A stretch of DNA of 64,000 nucleotides from an uncultured Bacteroidota bacterium (GCA_903906365.1 CAIVKC010000045.1:124001-188000); one strand, 5' to 3'; shown: positions 34,991 to 44,213, counted from the first letter of the stretch. The notes: generated from the sequence alone by a model not told the origin. A program made the numbers and translations.

Positions 34991-35271
34991 ATAAATTATT
35001 ATAAATCAATTGTTTAATAATTATTTTCAAACCGAAAATTCCTGATTCTGGAATTTATTTCCCATTCTGCATACGGGGAGCCTTACAACCGGCTCCATCC
35101 GGCTGGGTCGATATGGGCTCGAGTGGTTTTGCAGTCCGCTGCATAGATCGCCATGCTGCTGGTGGAAAATAACACCCCTGCTGGTTGGTTCTGTAAATTA
35201 GCGGGGATAATTAGTACCCATCATCCTTTGATTACCGGTTTGCAGGCTCTCCTAACGTCAAGGGGTAGCAC

Positions 35272-35390
35272 AAAAAAAAAGCCCCTTCAGGTGAAGGGAC
35301 TCCGTCCAGAAAACCAACAAATATCTATTAAAGGGTATTGATCAATTCAAACAGGTATTTATATCAGGTCCAATTTGGTGCCATTATTCT
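35272..35390 (-). ncRNA. Candidate small RNA, copy B of a duplicated element
   Basis: On the minus strand this segment ends in the hairpin CCCTTCA / TGAAGGG (35283-35298) followed by nine T residues. It shares with copy A the block CCGTCCAG-AAAAC-AACAAATATCT and upstream homology to about 35450. Ahead of it, TTGACT (minus, 35424-35419) and CATAAT (35401-35396) are 17 bases apart, a textbook sigma-70 layout, although Bacteroidota normally use another consensus; transcription would begin near 35389. A six-codon frame starting ATGGCA (35364-35384) parallels copy A. No Rfam family was recognised by eye. Confidence 0.55.
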
Positions 35391-35450
35391 AAGTGATTAT
35401 GGCACAGGCAATTGAAAAAGTCAATTCCCGAAATTTTTTCCGGAATTTGG

Positions 35451-35740
35451 AATAATACTCCCAAAAGGAAACAATGGCCTGCCATGCCATGAGATGTTGG
35501 GTTGCTTTCCGTCCAAATAACGATAAACAGCTGAATTCGCCCATCAGGGGGATGAAGGAACCCCATGATTTTTACCGGGCATCAGTCAAATAGGTAGTTG
35601 AAAGGTAATTCTTTATGGATATGTAAAGATCGGGTAATGCACGGGTTGTTTTGGGAAGCCGGCTAGGAACTTGATGGGACAGCATTTTGGCCGAAGACTG
35701 GACTGTGCAGGGCGCAGCAAGCCCTCCTGGTTGACTTTTC
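35451..35740. other. Intergenic stretch without a recognised gene
   Basis: About 290 bases between the repeat pair and the downstream end of the membrane-protein gene. Open frames here are short and have no recognisable domain. No terminator for the membrane protein was found. Confidence 0.35.
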
Positions 35741-36436
35741 CTACAGCCTGGAGTAAGAGTTCAGGCTGCCTGGTTCCTGCAATTCGGGCTTTCCGGCAAA
35801 CATCCACAATCCCAGGGAACTGAGTAGGGTGGAAATCAGCATACTGATATAATAAATCATAAAAGTATCTTCAAAGTTGTTTTTACCTACCCCCAGGTAG
35901 CTAAACAGGTAGATCACGATGAAAATGCCATAGTCAAACAGAAAGGACCCATATACAAAGACCATGGAATTTTCCTGGGAATTATGCTCCATTTTCTGGA
36001 GGTATTCCATGACTTTCATAATGGAAAAGGCAATGGCAAAAAAAGTGCCCGCACCTATAATGATGGTGCTGGAAGTCATGTTATAACCTTTCCAGGCGAT
36101 CATACTGGCTTCAAACAATAGGAAGGCCAGCAGGGTCCAACGAATGATCTTCCGGTTTACCCCGGTGGTGGAAAACATGAAAACAAGCAGGACGACCGGG
36201 GCATCCAGCAGGTTATATAAAAGGGTAAGCTGCAGGTTCAGGGCATGATTGGTTCCAAAACCCAGCAGGGTAGGGGTATTCAAGAGTCCGTTGAGCAGCC
36301 AGTATAGGGCGGTAAATAAATAGGCTTTTTCAATTTGGAGTTTCCTATTTACAATGATTAACAGGGGAATGAAGCAACAGATGATGGCTGCATGGGAAAT
36401 GATGGAGTATAATATGGAGTATAGTCCGGTTTTCAC
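35741..36436 (-). CDS. Multi-pass membrane protein, unknown function
   Basis: A 231-residue protein with about seven membrane helices and few charged residues within them. The start MKTGLYSILYSIISHAAIICCFIPLLIIV enters the membrane at once; a positive loop NRKIIRW and an acidic loop (KMEHNSQENS) mark the topology. The C-terminal 20 residues are polar. No known family was recognised; similar lone seven-helix proteins are common in Chitinophagaceae. It is divergent from dnaG, with a strong inverted repeat in the shared promoter region. Confidence 0.72.
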   Translation of the reverse strand: MKTGLYSILYSIISHAAIICCFIPLLIIVNRKLQIEKAYLFTALYWLLNGLLNTPTLLGFGTNHALNLQLTLLYNLLDAPVVLLVFMFSTTGVNRKIIRWTLLAFLLFEASMIAWKGYNMTSSTIIIGAGTFFAIAFSIMKVMEYLQKMEHNSQENSMVFVYGSFLFDYGIFIVIYLFSYLGVGKNNFEDTFMIYYISMLISTLLSSLGLWMFAGKPELQEPGSLNSYSRL

Positions 36437-36482
36437 AGGGGGTAGAATTTGTAATACATTAAAAGCGAATATTCGGGAAATT

Positions 36483-36520
36483 TATTTTAGGTAGAACTAC
36501 TCGGTTTTATACCTAAAATA
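36483..36520. promoter_or_regulatory. Perfect inverted repeat in the dnaG divergent promoter region
   Basis: TATTTTAGGTA (36483-36493) and TACCTAAAATA (36510-36520) are exact 11-base inverted repeats separated by 16 bases. The site is 46 bases ahead of the membrane-protein start and 126 bases ahead of dnaG. Neither gene ends here, so it is not a terminator; an operator for a dimeric regulator is the simplest reading. Confidence 0.55.
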
Positions 36521-36646
36521 CTGTGCCTTAGAGGGTGGTTTTGTATGATTTAATAAAAAATTGGCCATCCGGGGACCATGAAAACCGGCCTTACCGGACC
36601 GAATCTATCCTGATTGCAGTAATTTCGGCTTTAAACAAACGGAGCA

Positions 36647-38581
36647 TTGATTTCCCAACAAACGATACAACAGATTCTGAGCCGCATTGATATTATTGAG
36701 GTAGTGGGTGGTTTTGTAAGACTTAAGAAACGAGGGGCCAATTATATGGGGTTATGCCCCTTCCATAACGAAAAATCGCCCTCCTTTACCGTCTCCCCGG
36801 TTAAGGAAATTTACAAATGCTTTGGTTGCGGCCGAAGTGGAAACACCATCAGTTTTTTGATGGAACATGAAAAATATACCTATGTGGAGGCCCTTCGGTG
36901 GCTTGCCAATAAGTATAATGTGGAGATAGAGGAAACAGAAAAAAGCCCGGAACAGAAAATCCAGCAGCAGCTTGCCGAGAGTCTTTTTATCATCAACGGG
37001 TATGCCCAGCGTTTTTTCAGTGAGGCGCTCCTGCATTCAGAACAAGGACAGGATATTGCGCTGAGCTACCTGAAACAAAGGGGGTTTCGTGAGGATATCA
37101 TCCGGAAATTCCAGTTGGGTTTTTGTCCGGAAGAGAGGGATGCTTTTGCCAAGGCTGCCTTGGCAGCCCAGTATAACCTGGAGTATCTGCAGAAAAGCGG
37201 ACTGGTGGTGGTTCGTGATGACAAGCCTGTGGATAATTACCGGGGGCGGATCATATTCCCGATCCATAACCAGACGGGTAAGATCATCGGTTTTGGGGCA
37301 CGCATTATTAAGAGCAATGACCGGGCACCCAAATACATCAATACGCCGGAAAATGAGATTTATTCCAAGAGCAAAATCTTATACGGCTCCTATTTTGCCC
37401 GCCAGGCCATTGATAAAAATGATGAATGCCTGCTGGTGGAAGGCTATACCGATGTCATTTCCCTGCACCAGGCTGGCATTGAAAACGTGGTGGCCAGCGG
37501 AGGCACCTCGCTGACCCAGGACCAGTTGAGGCTGGTAAAAAAATACACCAATAACCTTACCATTATCTATGATGGCGATTCTGCCGGTGTAAAGGCTGCC
37601 CTGCGGGGCCTGGATATGGCCCTGGAGGAAGGCCTGAACGTAAAGCTGGTCCTTATACCGGATAAAGAAGACCCGGACAGTTATGTCAACAAGGTAGGGG
37701 CAGATTCCTTCCGCGAATTCATTGCTGCCAACAAGAAGGACTTTATTCTTTTTCAATTGGAGGTTTCCCTGAAGGACGCCCAGGGGGACAGCAATAAAAA
37801 AGCGGCTGTGGTCAACCAGGTTGCTGAAACCATTGCAAAAATCAACAAGGCGGAAGATTTTACCAAGCAGCAGGATTATATCCGCCAGTGTTCCCAACTG
37901 CTGCGGATCGAGGAGGGGGGGCTGCATACCCTGGTCAATAAATTTATCCGGGAGCGGATTTCCAAACAGGAAAACAGGCAACCCGAACAACCTGCCGGAT
38001 TCCCGGAGGAAATTTTCCAGGAGCCGCTTTCCGGGGAAGAAGAATCCTTCCAACTGCTGTTCCGGGACGAAATGCACGAAAGAGCCATGATACGGTCATT
38101 GCTGGAATTTGGTATTAAACCCTGGGATGAAAACCGCCGGGTGGCCGATTATATTTTCGGGGAAGCCATTGACCACGATATGATTGATAATAAACAGCTG
38201 GTCCGGATTTTGGAGACTTACAGGACATGGTATGATGAGGGGCTGGAACCGACTGCCAGAAATTTTCTTTATCATGAGGACCAGACCCTGAGCGCTCTGG
38301 TCGTTTCCATCATGGATTTTCCCTATGAACTCAGCCTCAACTGGAAGGAGCATTTCGAAGGAAAGATAAACACCCGGGAGGATCTTTACAAAGAGGAGGT
38401 ATTTTCAACCCTTAACTACCTCAAGTTGCGAAAAATCAAACGGCTGATCGATATCAACCAGCAGGACCTTGAAAAACAGCATTCACCCGAAGAACAAATG
38501 GTGCTCATTCAGACCCACCAGCATCTCAAAGGCATGGAAAGGGACCTGCTCAGCAGCCTGGGTACCGTAATAGTCAAATAG
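36647..38581 (+). CDS. dnaG: DNA primase
   Basis: A 644-residue primase that starts with TTG, four bases after GGAG. The CHC2 zinc finger is CPFHNEKSPSFTVSP followed by YKCFGCGRSGN. The TOPRIM core has LLVEGYTDVISLHQAG, VVASGGTSLT and YDGDSAGVKAALRGLD. The C-terminal 200 residues are the helical helicase-interaction region, which varies between phyla. DnaG makes RNA primers at the replication fork with DnaB. Its end overlaps the convergent DinB gene by eight bases. Confidence 0.97.
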   Translation: MISQQTIQQILSRIDIIEVVGGFVRLKKRGANYMGLCPFHNEKSPSFTVSPVKEIYKCFGCGRSGNTISFLMEHEKYTYVEALRWLANKYNVEIEETEKSPEQKIQQQLAESLFIINGYAQRFFSEALLHSEQGQDIALSYLKQRGFREDIIRKFQLGFCPEERDAFAKAALAAQYNLEYLQKSGLVVVRDDKPVDNYRGRIIFPIHNQTGKIIGFGARIIKSNDRAPKYINTPENEIYSKSKILYGSYFARQAIDKNDECLLVEGYTDVISLHQAGIENVVASGGTSLTQDQLRLVKKYTNNLTIIYDGDSAGVKAALRGLDMALEEGLNVKLVLIPDKEDPDSYVNKVGADSFREFIAANKKDFILFQLEVSLKDAQGDSNKKAAVVNQVAETIAKINKAEDFTKQQDYIRQCSQLLRIEEGGLHTLVNKFIRERISKQENRQPEQPAGFPEEIFQEPLSGEEESFQLLFRDEMHERAMIRSLLEFGIKPWDENRRVADYIFGEAIDHDMIDNKQLVRILETYRTWYDEGLEPTARNFLYHEDQTLSALVVSIMDFPYELSLNWKEHFEGKINTREDLYKEEVFSTLNYLKLRKIKRLIDINQQDLEKQHSPEEQMVLIQTHQHLKGMERDLLSSLGTVIVK

Positions 38582-39158
38582 CCTGAACGACATGCCTGGC
38601 CTCCAGGATTCGCTGCGCCTGCAGGATATGCCTCTCATTGTGGGCGATAATAATGCGCAGGTTGTCGCCCAGCCTTAATGAAATTAGCCGAGTAAGGGGA
38701 AGGGGGACTTTGATCTTTTTGAGGTCTTTGCAGAATGCATGCTGAAGTACGTCATGGATGGTGTCCTGCTGTTGGAGGAATCTCTCCAGTACCTCCCTTC
38801 CATCATAGGCCTGACTTTTTGGTTGAAACATCCCGGGTGTTCGCAACCTGAATAAACTGCCGTCGGCCCTCGGCATGGTACGCTCGTAGATGAAATCTCC
38901 CAGCCATCCGGTCTGGAAATGGCTGGCCTTCACGTCGGGTGCTTTGGAGATTCTTTGCAGAATCTGGTCCAGGCTGATGCGGTGGGTGATATATAGATGC
39001 TCGAAAATCTCTGCAATACTCCATTTGTCTGCTGCCGGCCGCAGGTTAAGGTCCCCGTTATTGCAACGCAAGAAAGTTCTTGTATTGGATGAAATTAATT
39101 CGGTCCTGTCCACCAGATGGGATAGAAAGGATTTTTTCTCGTAAACAGGCATACACAA
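38574..39158 (-). CDS. DinB-family protein
   Basis: A 194-residue four-helix-bundle protein. ADKWSIAEIFEHLYITHRIS has the first His of the DinB metal site, and LRIIIAHNERHILQAQRILE has the paired His residues near the C-terminus. DinB-superfamily proteins include damage-inducible proteins and thiol transferases for bacillithiol or mycothiol; many are uncharacterised. It is tail-to-tail with dnaG, but such convergent overlap does not imply shared function. Confidence 0.88.
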   Translation of the reverse strand: MCMPVYEKKSFLSHLVDRTELISSNTRTFLRCNNGDLNLRPAADKWSIAEIFEHLYITHRISLDQILQRISKAPDVKASHFQTGWLGDFIYERTMPRADGSLFRLRTPGMFQPKSQAYDGREVLERFLQQQDTIHDVLQHAFCKDLKKIKVPLPLTRLISLRLGDNLRIIIAHNERHILQAQRILEARHVVQAI

Positions 39159-39378
39159 TTACGATTGTTATATCAGAGCGGCCATTGCCACAGAATAAGG
39201 TTAAAGGGCCTTTTTAATACAAAAATCCCTAAGGAGTCAAAGATAAGATTTGCCATCCGCGGATTTATTTTAATATATAAAATACCCAAAACCATTAGGT
39301 AATAACCAGGTTTTGGTAAAATACCCCCAGGGGGAACCCTAAGCCGTTTTTACCCATGGATAAGCCGCTTGTGGGAGA

Positions 39379-40044
39379 TTATTTTTCGCTGGGGTTGCTT
39401 TTGCCGGCAATGAGTTTGTCGATGGCGGATTCAAGCCTCCTGGTCCGGGTTTGCTCTTTTTTGGCGCTGGTCACCCAGGTAACATATTCTTTCTTGTTGG
39501 TGAAGGAAAGTTTGTCGAAAAAACTGGAGGCTACTTTGCTCCGGTTCAGTTCTTTTAAGAAATCCGAGGGTGGCTGTACAAGCCTTTTTTCCTGGTTTAC
39601 GCCTTCAGTGGCCAGGGGAATTCCTCCATTGGCCGATGCCCGGGTCTGAAAAGCAATTTGATCCGCCTTTTTAAAACGCATAGCCGTCCAAACATGGTCG
39701 AGGGCTACCTGCCTCACGGATTCAAATCCTTCAGAACTGAGACATTCCCAACTGCAGTCGCGGTTAAGGGTAGTGGCAATTTTGGAGGTCTTTTTGGGGT
39801 AGGCCACCCAAAGTTTGCCTTCGGTATGGAGGGCCGGTAACACCTCGTTGATGATACCGGTCAATTGGGTCTCGTTTACGGCAAATACTAAGGCAAAATC
39901 GATCTTACGGCTTTTGAGCAGGGGGGTGATGTTTTTAGCGAATGTTAACTTAAAAAACTGCTTTTCGATGGAGGAGGGCAAACCTTGTATCAGGAGGTTC
40001 TTTTCATCTTTAAGCTGAAGCTTTTCCAATAAAGTTTGTGACAT
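39379..40044 (-). CDS. YdeI/OmdA-type protein with N-terminal DUF3052-like region
   Basis: A 221-residue protein in two parts. Residues 1-135 (LLIQGLPSSIEKQF, IDFALVFAVNETQLTGIINEVLPAL, GKLWVAYPKKTS) resemble DUF3052. Residues 150-215 (PSDFLKELNRSKVASSFFDKLSFTNKKEYVTWVTSAKKEQTRTRRLESAIDKL) form the C-terminal OmdA/YdeI helical motif linked to bacteriocin protection or stress. The combination is typical of Bacteroidota proteins of unknown role. It stands alone, with AT-rich sequence on both sides. Confidence 0.83.
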   Translation of the reverse strand: MSQTLLEKLQLKDEKNLLIQGLPSSIEKQFFKLTFAKNITPLLKSRKIDFALVFAVNETQLTGIINEVLPALHTEGKLWVAYPKKTSKIATTLNRDCSWECLSSEGFESVRQVALDHVWTAMRFKKADQIAFQTRASANGGIPLATEGVNQEKRLVQPPSDFLKELNRSKVASSFFDKLSFTNKKEYVTWVTSAKKEQTRTRRLESAIDKLIAGKSNPSEK

Positions 40045-40336
40045 TCCGCTATTTTTATATTATGAGATTAAATTATCATACGATAAGCAGGGGACTGCAA
40101 ATTTAATCAAAGGAACCGGGCCCTGAAAAATTTTCCCCGTCAAATTCTGATTTATCCCCATTACCCAGTACTTTTCTTATATCACGCAATACTTTAGGTA
40201 AAGGTATATAAAATAATGATAATCAAAAGATAATAGTTTTCAATTAAAGGGTTGATTTTTTGAAAAGGTAAAGAACTGATAAATTTCCAGGTAGGTTGAA
40301 GGTTTAGAATCTGAATCCGGGAACAGTTTAGAGGGG

Positions 40337-41002
40337 CTAATGATCCCCAGCTGAATTACGGCGTTGACGCCTTCTGTCCCGGTATTTGAAGATAGGGACC
40401 TTGCTTTCGTTTCCACGAAGCAGGCGACTGATGTTCTTTTGGTGGGTTAGGATGACTAGCAGGGCAACGGCAATGGCAAATGCCCGGTATAGGTGTTCCT
40501 TTTCATTGAAAATGAATAGAATGAGGACAGCAAACGCCACACTGGCCAATATGGAACTCAGCGATACAAAGCGGGTCAGGTAAAGAACAAGCAGGAAGAC
40601 ACCAACGCAATATACAGCCACCAGGGGTTGGATGGCGATGATCATTCCAAACAGGGTGGCTACCCCTTTTCCGCCACGGAAATCAGCCCAAAGCGGGAAA
40701 ATATGACCAGCCACGGCAGCCAAACCCAGGCCAACCATGAAATTGGTCCTGGCACCTTCATCATGGAGGTAAAAAGGAATCAGGATGTACAGGCTCGTTG
40801 CTACCAGGCCCTTTAGCACATCAACGATCATTACAAAAGTTCCCCATTTAGAGCCGAGAACCCGGAAGGTATTGGTGGCACCGGCGTTACCGCTGCCATA
40901 TTCCCGGATGTCTATACCAAAAAAATACCTGCTTACCCAGAGGGCGGTAGGCACTGAACCTATCAGGTATGCTAATAATATAAGCAGAACCTCTCTCATC
41001 AA
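40337..41002 (-). CDS. plsY: Glycerol-3-phosphate acyltransferase PlsY
   Basis: A 221-residue membrane protein with five to six helices. The three PlsY motifs are present: LIGSVPTALWVSRYFFGIDIREYGSGNAGATN, PLWADFRGGKGVATLFGM and the conserved LTHQKNISRLLRGNES near the end. PlsY transfers the acyl group from acyl-phosphate, made by PlsX (23.3 kb), to glycerol-3-phosphate. A Met immediately inside (40999) is an alternative start. Confidence 0.96.
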   Translation of the reverse strand: MMREVLLILLAYLIGSVPTALWVSRYFFGIDIREYGSGNAGATNTFRVLGSKWGTFVMIVDVLKGLVATSLYILIPFYLHDEGARTNFMVGLGLAAVAGHIFPLWADFRGGKGVATLFGMIIAIQPLVAVYCVGVFLLVLYLTRFVSLSSILASVAFAVLILFIFNEKEHLYRAFAIAVALLVILTHQKNISRLLRGNESKVPIFKYRDRRRQRRNSAGDH

Positions 41003-41072
41003 ACGACTGGTTAAAGTTGGTATTCAAAAATAACTAAAACTCACGAATGTTATGACATTGTTAAGCATAATT

Positions 41073-41897
41073 TCAGGACAAAGTTTTCTCCAGCCGGATC
41101 GAAATCCAGCCTTCCCGGCTTCCTTTACTGATAACGCCCAACCCGGTTTCTACTGCCCGCTGGCGGACTTCCTCATAGTCCTGTTCCAGCAGACCGCTTA
41201 ATAACAAAACGCCCTGCTGTACCAATTGTTGCCCCATTTGTGGCAAATGCTGCAGAATTACATTCTTATTAATATTTGCCAGCAGGATATCAACCGGTTG
41301 GGAAGCCCTGGGGTTGGTCCCCTTTTCAACGGAAATAAGCCGGCATTGATTTTCAGCCAGATTTTCCAGGGCATTTGAAATGCTCCAGTCATCCATATCG
41401 ATCGCTTCAACGACGCTGGCCCCCAGTTTTTCTGCCAGGATGGCCAGCACACCGGTTCCTGTCCCGAAATCAAAAACGGTCTTATCCTTAAAATCGACGC
41501 CCTCCATGGCTGCGATCATCAGAAAGGTTGTGGCATGATGACCCGTTCCAAAACTCATTTTTGGGGTTATAATGACCTCATGGCGCACACCGGCGACCGG
41601 CTGGTGAAAAGAGGCCCGAATGGAACAGAAATCGCCTACACATACCGGTTCAAATTCCCTTTCCCAGATTTCATTCCAGTTTTGTTCCCGGATGAGGTGC
41701 ATGGAATGGGTCAGGCCAAAGGACTGCAGAATTTCCAGGGTCCGGCTGTCATCGTAAGCCTGCTGGGGGATAAAAGCCTGCAACAGCTTATCCTGTTCTT
41801 CAAATCCTTCAAAGCCAGCCTGGCTGAGCAGGGCCACTAGAATTTCGGACTGACCGGGCTCATGTAGTTCGATTTGAATTTTGATATAATCGCTCAT
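41073..41897 (-). CDS. prmA: Ribosomal protein L11 methyltransferase
   Basis: The frame opens at 41924, inside the terminator of pnp, but MSDYIKIQIELHEP at 41897 is the proper start; about 274 residues. The N-terminal domain recognises L11. The catalytic half has FGTGHHATTFLMIAAME, FDFGTGTGVLAILAEKLGA (AdoMet loop), IDMDDWSISNALENLAENQ and DILLANINKNVI. PrmA trimethylates several amino groups of L11. It lies just downstream of pnp but is separated from it by a strong terminator. Confidence 0.95.
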   Translation of the reverse strand: MSDYIKIQIELHEPGQSEILVALLSQAGFEGFEEQDKLLQAFIPQQAYDDSRTLEILQSFGLTHSMHLIREQNWNEIWEREFEPVCVGDFCSIRASFHQPVAGVRHEVIITPKMSFGTGHHATTFLMIAAMEGVDFKDKTVFDFGTGTGVLAILAEKLGASVVEAIDMDDWSISNALENLAENQCRLISVEKGTNPRASQPVDILLANINKNVILQHLPQMGQQLVQQGVLLLSGLLEQDYEEVRQRAVETGLGVISKGSREGWISIRLEKTLS

Positions 41898-41903
41898 AAT
41901 AAA

Positions 41904-41940
41904 ATGAAAAAAGGCCTGCAGCAATATAGTGCAGGCCTTT
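41904..41940 (-). terminator. Rho-independent terminator of pnp
   Basis: AAAGGCCTGCA (41910-41920) pairs with TGCAGGCCTTT (41930-41940) around a nine-base loop. On the minus strand the stem runs into a T tract (TTTTCATTTT). It lies 26 bases after the pnp stop and just ahead of prmA. Confidence 0.9.
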
Positions 41941-41965
41941 GGTATTGTATAATTTTATATTTTCC

Positions 41966-44107
41966 TTAGTTGCCCTGGGGCTGGTTGCCTTCGGGTTTAG
42001 GCATCAGAACCTTTCTGCTCAGCTTGAACTTGCCGGTTTTATGATCAATACCCAACAGCTTCACTTTGATCTGGTCGCCTTCCCTGAGGACTCCTTCCAT
42101 GGTTTCCAGCCTTTTCCAGGAAACCTCGCTGATATGCAGCAGGCCCTGTTTACCAGGCAGGAATTCCACGAATGCGCCGTAGGGCATGACGGATTTGACC
42201 TTGGCTTCATATACGGATCCCACTTCAGGCATCGCGACGATTCCTTTGATCCAGGCCACTGCCTTATCAAGCCCTTCTTTGGCAGGGCTGAAAATGCTGA
42301 CTTCTCCAAAATTGCCGACTTCCTCCAGGTTGATGGTGGTTCCAGTCTCGCGCTGGATTTCCTGTATGATCTTACCTTGTGGCCCGATAACTGCACCGAT
42401 AAACTCCTTGTCGATAAAGAGTTTTTCCATACGGGGGGCATGTGGTTTGACCTCCGGCCTGGCTGCGGGCAGGCACTCATACATAGCATCCAGGATATGG
42501 AGGCGTCCCTTGCGGGCCTGTTCCAACGCTTCACGCATGGTATCCATGCTCAGTCCGTCCACTTTGATGTCCATTTGGACACCGCAAATCCCGTCCCGGG
42601 TTCCTGTAACCTTAAAATCCATATCACCCAGGTGGTCTTCATCACCCAGTATGTCGGTGAGGATGGCATATTTACCATCAGTGGAACGCGTAATTAATCC
42701 CATGGCCACACCACTGACGTGTTTGGGAATGGGAACGCCTGCATCCATGAGCGCCAGTGAACCGGCACAAACCGTTGCCATGGAGGAGGATCCATTTGAT
42801 TCCAGGATATCACTCACCACACGAACCGTATAGGGATAATCATTTCCGGGCATCATTTTCTTGAGGGAACGCATGGCCAGATTGCCATGCCCGACTTCCC
42901 GTCGGCTCTGACCGCGCATCATTTTCACCTCACCGGTGGAAAAGGGCGGGAAATTATAATGCAGGAAAAACTTAGAATCGACGGATTTAGCCGCACTTTC
43001 CACCAGGAGTTCATCCAGCGGGGTTCCAAAAGTCACGGTGGTCAGGGACTGTGTTTCCCCCCGGGTGAACAGGGCTGATCCGTGGGGGGTAGGAAGGGGG
43101 TCTACTTCCATGGCCAGGGGTCTTACCTGGTCTAATTTTCTGCCATCCAGCCTGGTACGGTCATCCAGGATCATGTGACGGACGACTTCCCATTTCAGGT
43201 CCTCATAATATTTCTTAGCCAGTTTCTTATCCTTATCAGTGGCCTCTTCGCCCAGACTGGCCATGATTTCCTCTTTCAGTTTATCGTAGGCATCGCTGCG
43301 TTCATGTTTACCGCTGGCGGATTTTGATATTTCATAAACCCTGTCCTTGGCAAAGGCATAGACCTTCTGCTGGAGTTCCTCATTTTGTTCAGGCTTCTTA
43401 TAATCCCTTTTGGAATGCACACCGGCCAGGTTCCTGAGGTTTTCCTGCGCCTTGATCTGAATGCGGATGGCATCATGGGCAACTTCCAGGGCCTTCACCA
43501 GGTCCTCTTCGCTGCACTCTCCGGCTTCCCCTTCCACCATCATCAGGTTCTTGTCGGTAGCGGCAATGATAAATTCCATATCAGATTTTCCGAGTTCTGT
43601 ACGGCTTGGGTTGACTACAAACTGACCATCCACCCGTCCGATTCTTACTTCGGATATGATTTCTTTAATGGGAATATCAGAAACGGCCAGGGCGGCTGAG
43701 GCTGCCAGGCAGGCCAGCGCGTCGGGCATTACTTCAAAATCGCTGCTGACCAGGCTCACCAGAACCTGTACCTCGCAGAGGTAGTCTTCCGGGAACAGGG
43801 GTCTCAGAGCGCGGTCGATCAGGCGGCTGGTCAGGATTTCATAATCGTTCAACCTGGCTTCCCGTTTGAAAAAGGAACCAGGGATACGTCCTGCAGCGGC
43901 AAATTTTTCCTGGTAATCGACAGAAAGGGGAAAGAAATCCTGCCCTTCTTTGGGATCTTTATTGGCTACGACCGTGGCAAGAATGATACAATTTCCCTGA
44001 CGCACCGTAACGGCTCCGTCAGCCTGACGGGCCAGTTTGCCGGTTTCAATGGTGACTTCTCTGCCACCGCCTATGTCAAATGTTACGTTAATGGGTTGCG
44101 AAAGCAT
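41966..44107 (-). CDS. pnp: Polyribonucleotide nucleotidyltransferase
   Basis: The frame is open to 44119 with a TTG, but ATG at 44107 (MLSQPINVTFDIGGGREVTIETGKLARQADGAVTV) is the better start, giving about 713 residues. Two RNase PH domains (MFFPLSVDYQEKFAAAGRIPGSFFKREAR-like and RREVGHGNLAMRSLKKM), the KH domain (IIQEIQRETGTTINLEE) and an S1 domain (AKVKSVMPYGAFVEFLPGKQGLLHISEVS) are in order. The enzyme degrades RNA 3' to 5' with phosphate. It follows rpsO, as in many bacteria. Confidence 0.97.
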   Translation of the reverse strand: MLSQPINVTFDIGGGREVTIETGKLARQADGAVTVRQGNCIILATVVANKDPKEGQDFFPLSVDYQEKFAAAGRIPGSFFKREARLNDYEILTSRLIDRALRPLFPEDYLCEVQVLVSLVSSDFEVMPDALACLAASAALAVSDIPIKEIISEVRIGRVDGQFVVNPSRTELGKSDMEFIIAATDKNLMMVEGEAGECSEEDLVKALEVAHDAIRIQIKAQENLRNLAGVHSKRDYKKPEQNEELQQKVYAFAKDRVYEISKSASGKHERSDAYDKLKEEIMASLGEEATDKDKKLAKKYYEDLKWEVVRHMILDDRTRLDGRKLDQVRPLAMEVDPLPTPHGSALFTRGETQSLTTVTFGTPLDELLVESAAKSVDSKFFLHYNFPPFSTGEVKMMRGQSRREVGHGNLAMRSLKKMMPGNDYPYTVRVVSDILESNGSSSMATVCAGSLALMDAGVPIPKHVSGVAMGLITRSTDGKYAILTDILGDEDHLGDMDFKVTGTRDGICGVQMDIKVDGLSMDTMREALEQARKGRLHILDAMYECLPAARPEVKPHAPRMEKLFIDKEFIGAVIGPQGKIIQEIQRETGTTINLEEVGNFGEVSIFSPAKEGLDKAVAWIKGIVAMPEVGSVYEAKVKSVMPYGAFVEFLPGKQGLLHISEVSWKRLETMEGVLREGDQIKVKLLGIDHKTGKFKLSRKVLMPKPEGNQPQGN

Positions 44108-44114
44108 ATGGCTA

Positions 44115-44129
44115 TTCAACTTTGTTGAA
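44115..44129 (-). promoter_or_regulatory. Short leader hairpin ahead of pnp
   Basis: TTCAAC (44115-44120) and GTTGAA (44124-44129) form a perfect six-base stem with a three-base loop, eight bases upstream of the pnp ATG. In other bacteria a double-stranded leader ahead of pnp is cut by RNase III for autoregulation; a similar role here is inference. Confidence 0.4.
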
Positions 44130-44213
44130 CCATGGATGGCTCAGGCAGATCCAAGCAGCAAACCACAATTCGGGTTTAAAAATTAAATGATAATTTCTGA
44201 AAAATACCTGCAT

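Larger units (their letters stand above)
34871..35450 (-). repeat. Pair of diverged direct repeats of about 180 bases
   Basis: Copy A spans about 34871-35052 and copy B about 35272-35450, in the same orientation and 400 bases apart. Shared words in order (plus strand) are CCCCTTCA, CCGTCCAG, AACAAATATCT, GATCA/ATCA, TATAT, TGCCATT, ATTAT, CAATTG, CCGAAA and GGAATTT. Between them lie about 220 bases with a GGAGCC/GGCTCC hairpin and no gene. The pair looks like an old local duplication of a transcription unit rather than a mobile element: no transposase or target-site duplication is seen. Confidence 0.6.

Noticed and set aside
35153-35341. 62-codon plus-strand frame running into repeat copy B
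   Set aside because: It is read against the direction of the candidate small RNAs and includes the poly-A tract of the terminator; the translation has poly-Lys and no domain.
35396-35424. E. coli-like promoter TTGACT-N17-CATAAT on the minus strand
   Set aside because: It is kept only as a note for copy B: the primary sigma factor of Bacteroidota recognises TTTG / TAnnTTTG, and copy A does not preserve the same boxes, so it is not listed as a promoter feature.
39286-39316. CCAAAACC / GGTTTTGG inverted repeat between the DinB and YdeI-like genes
   Set aside because: The arms are short, A/T-biased and not followed by a T tract on either strand; too weak for a terminator or operator call.
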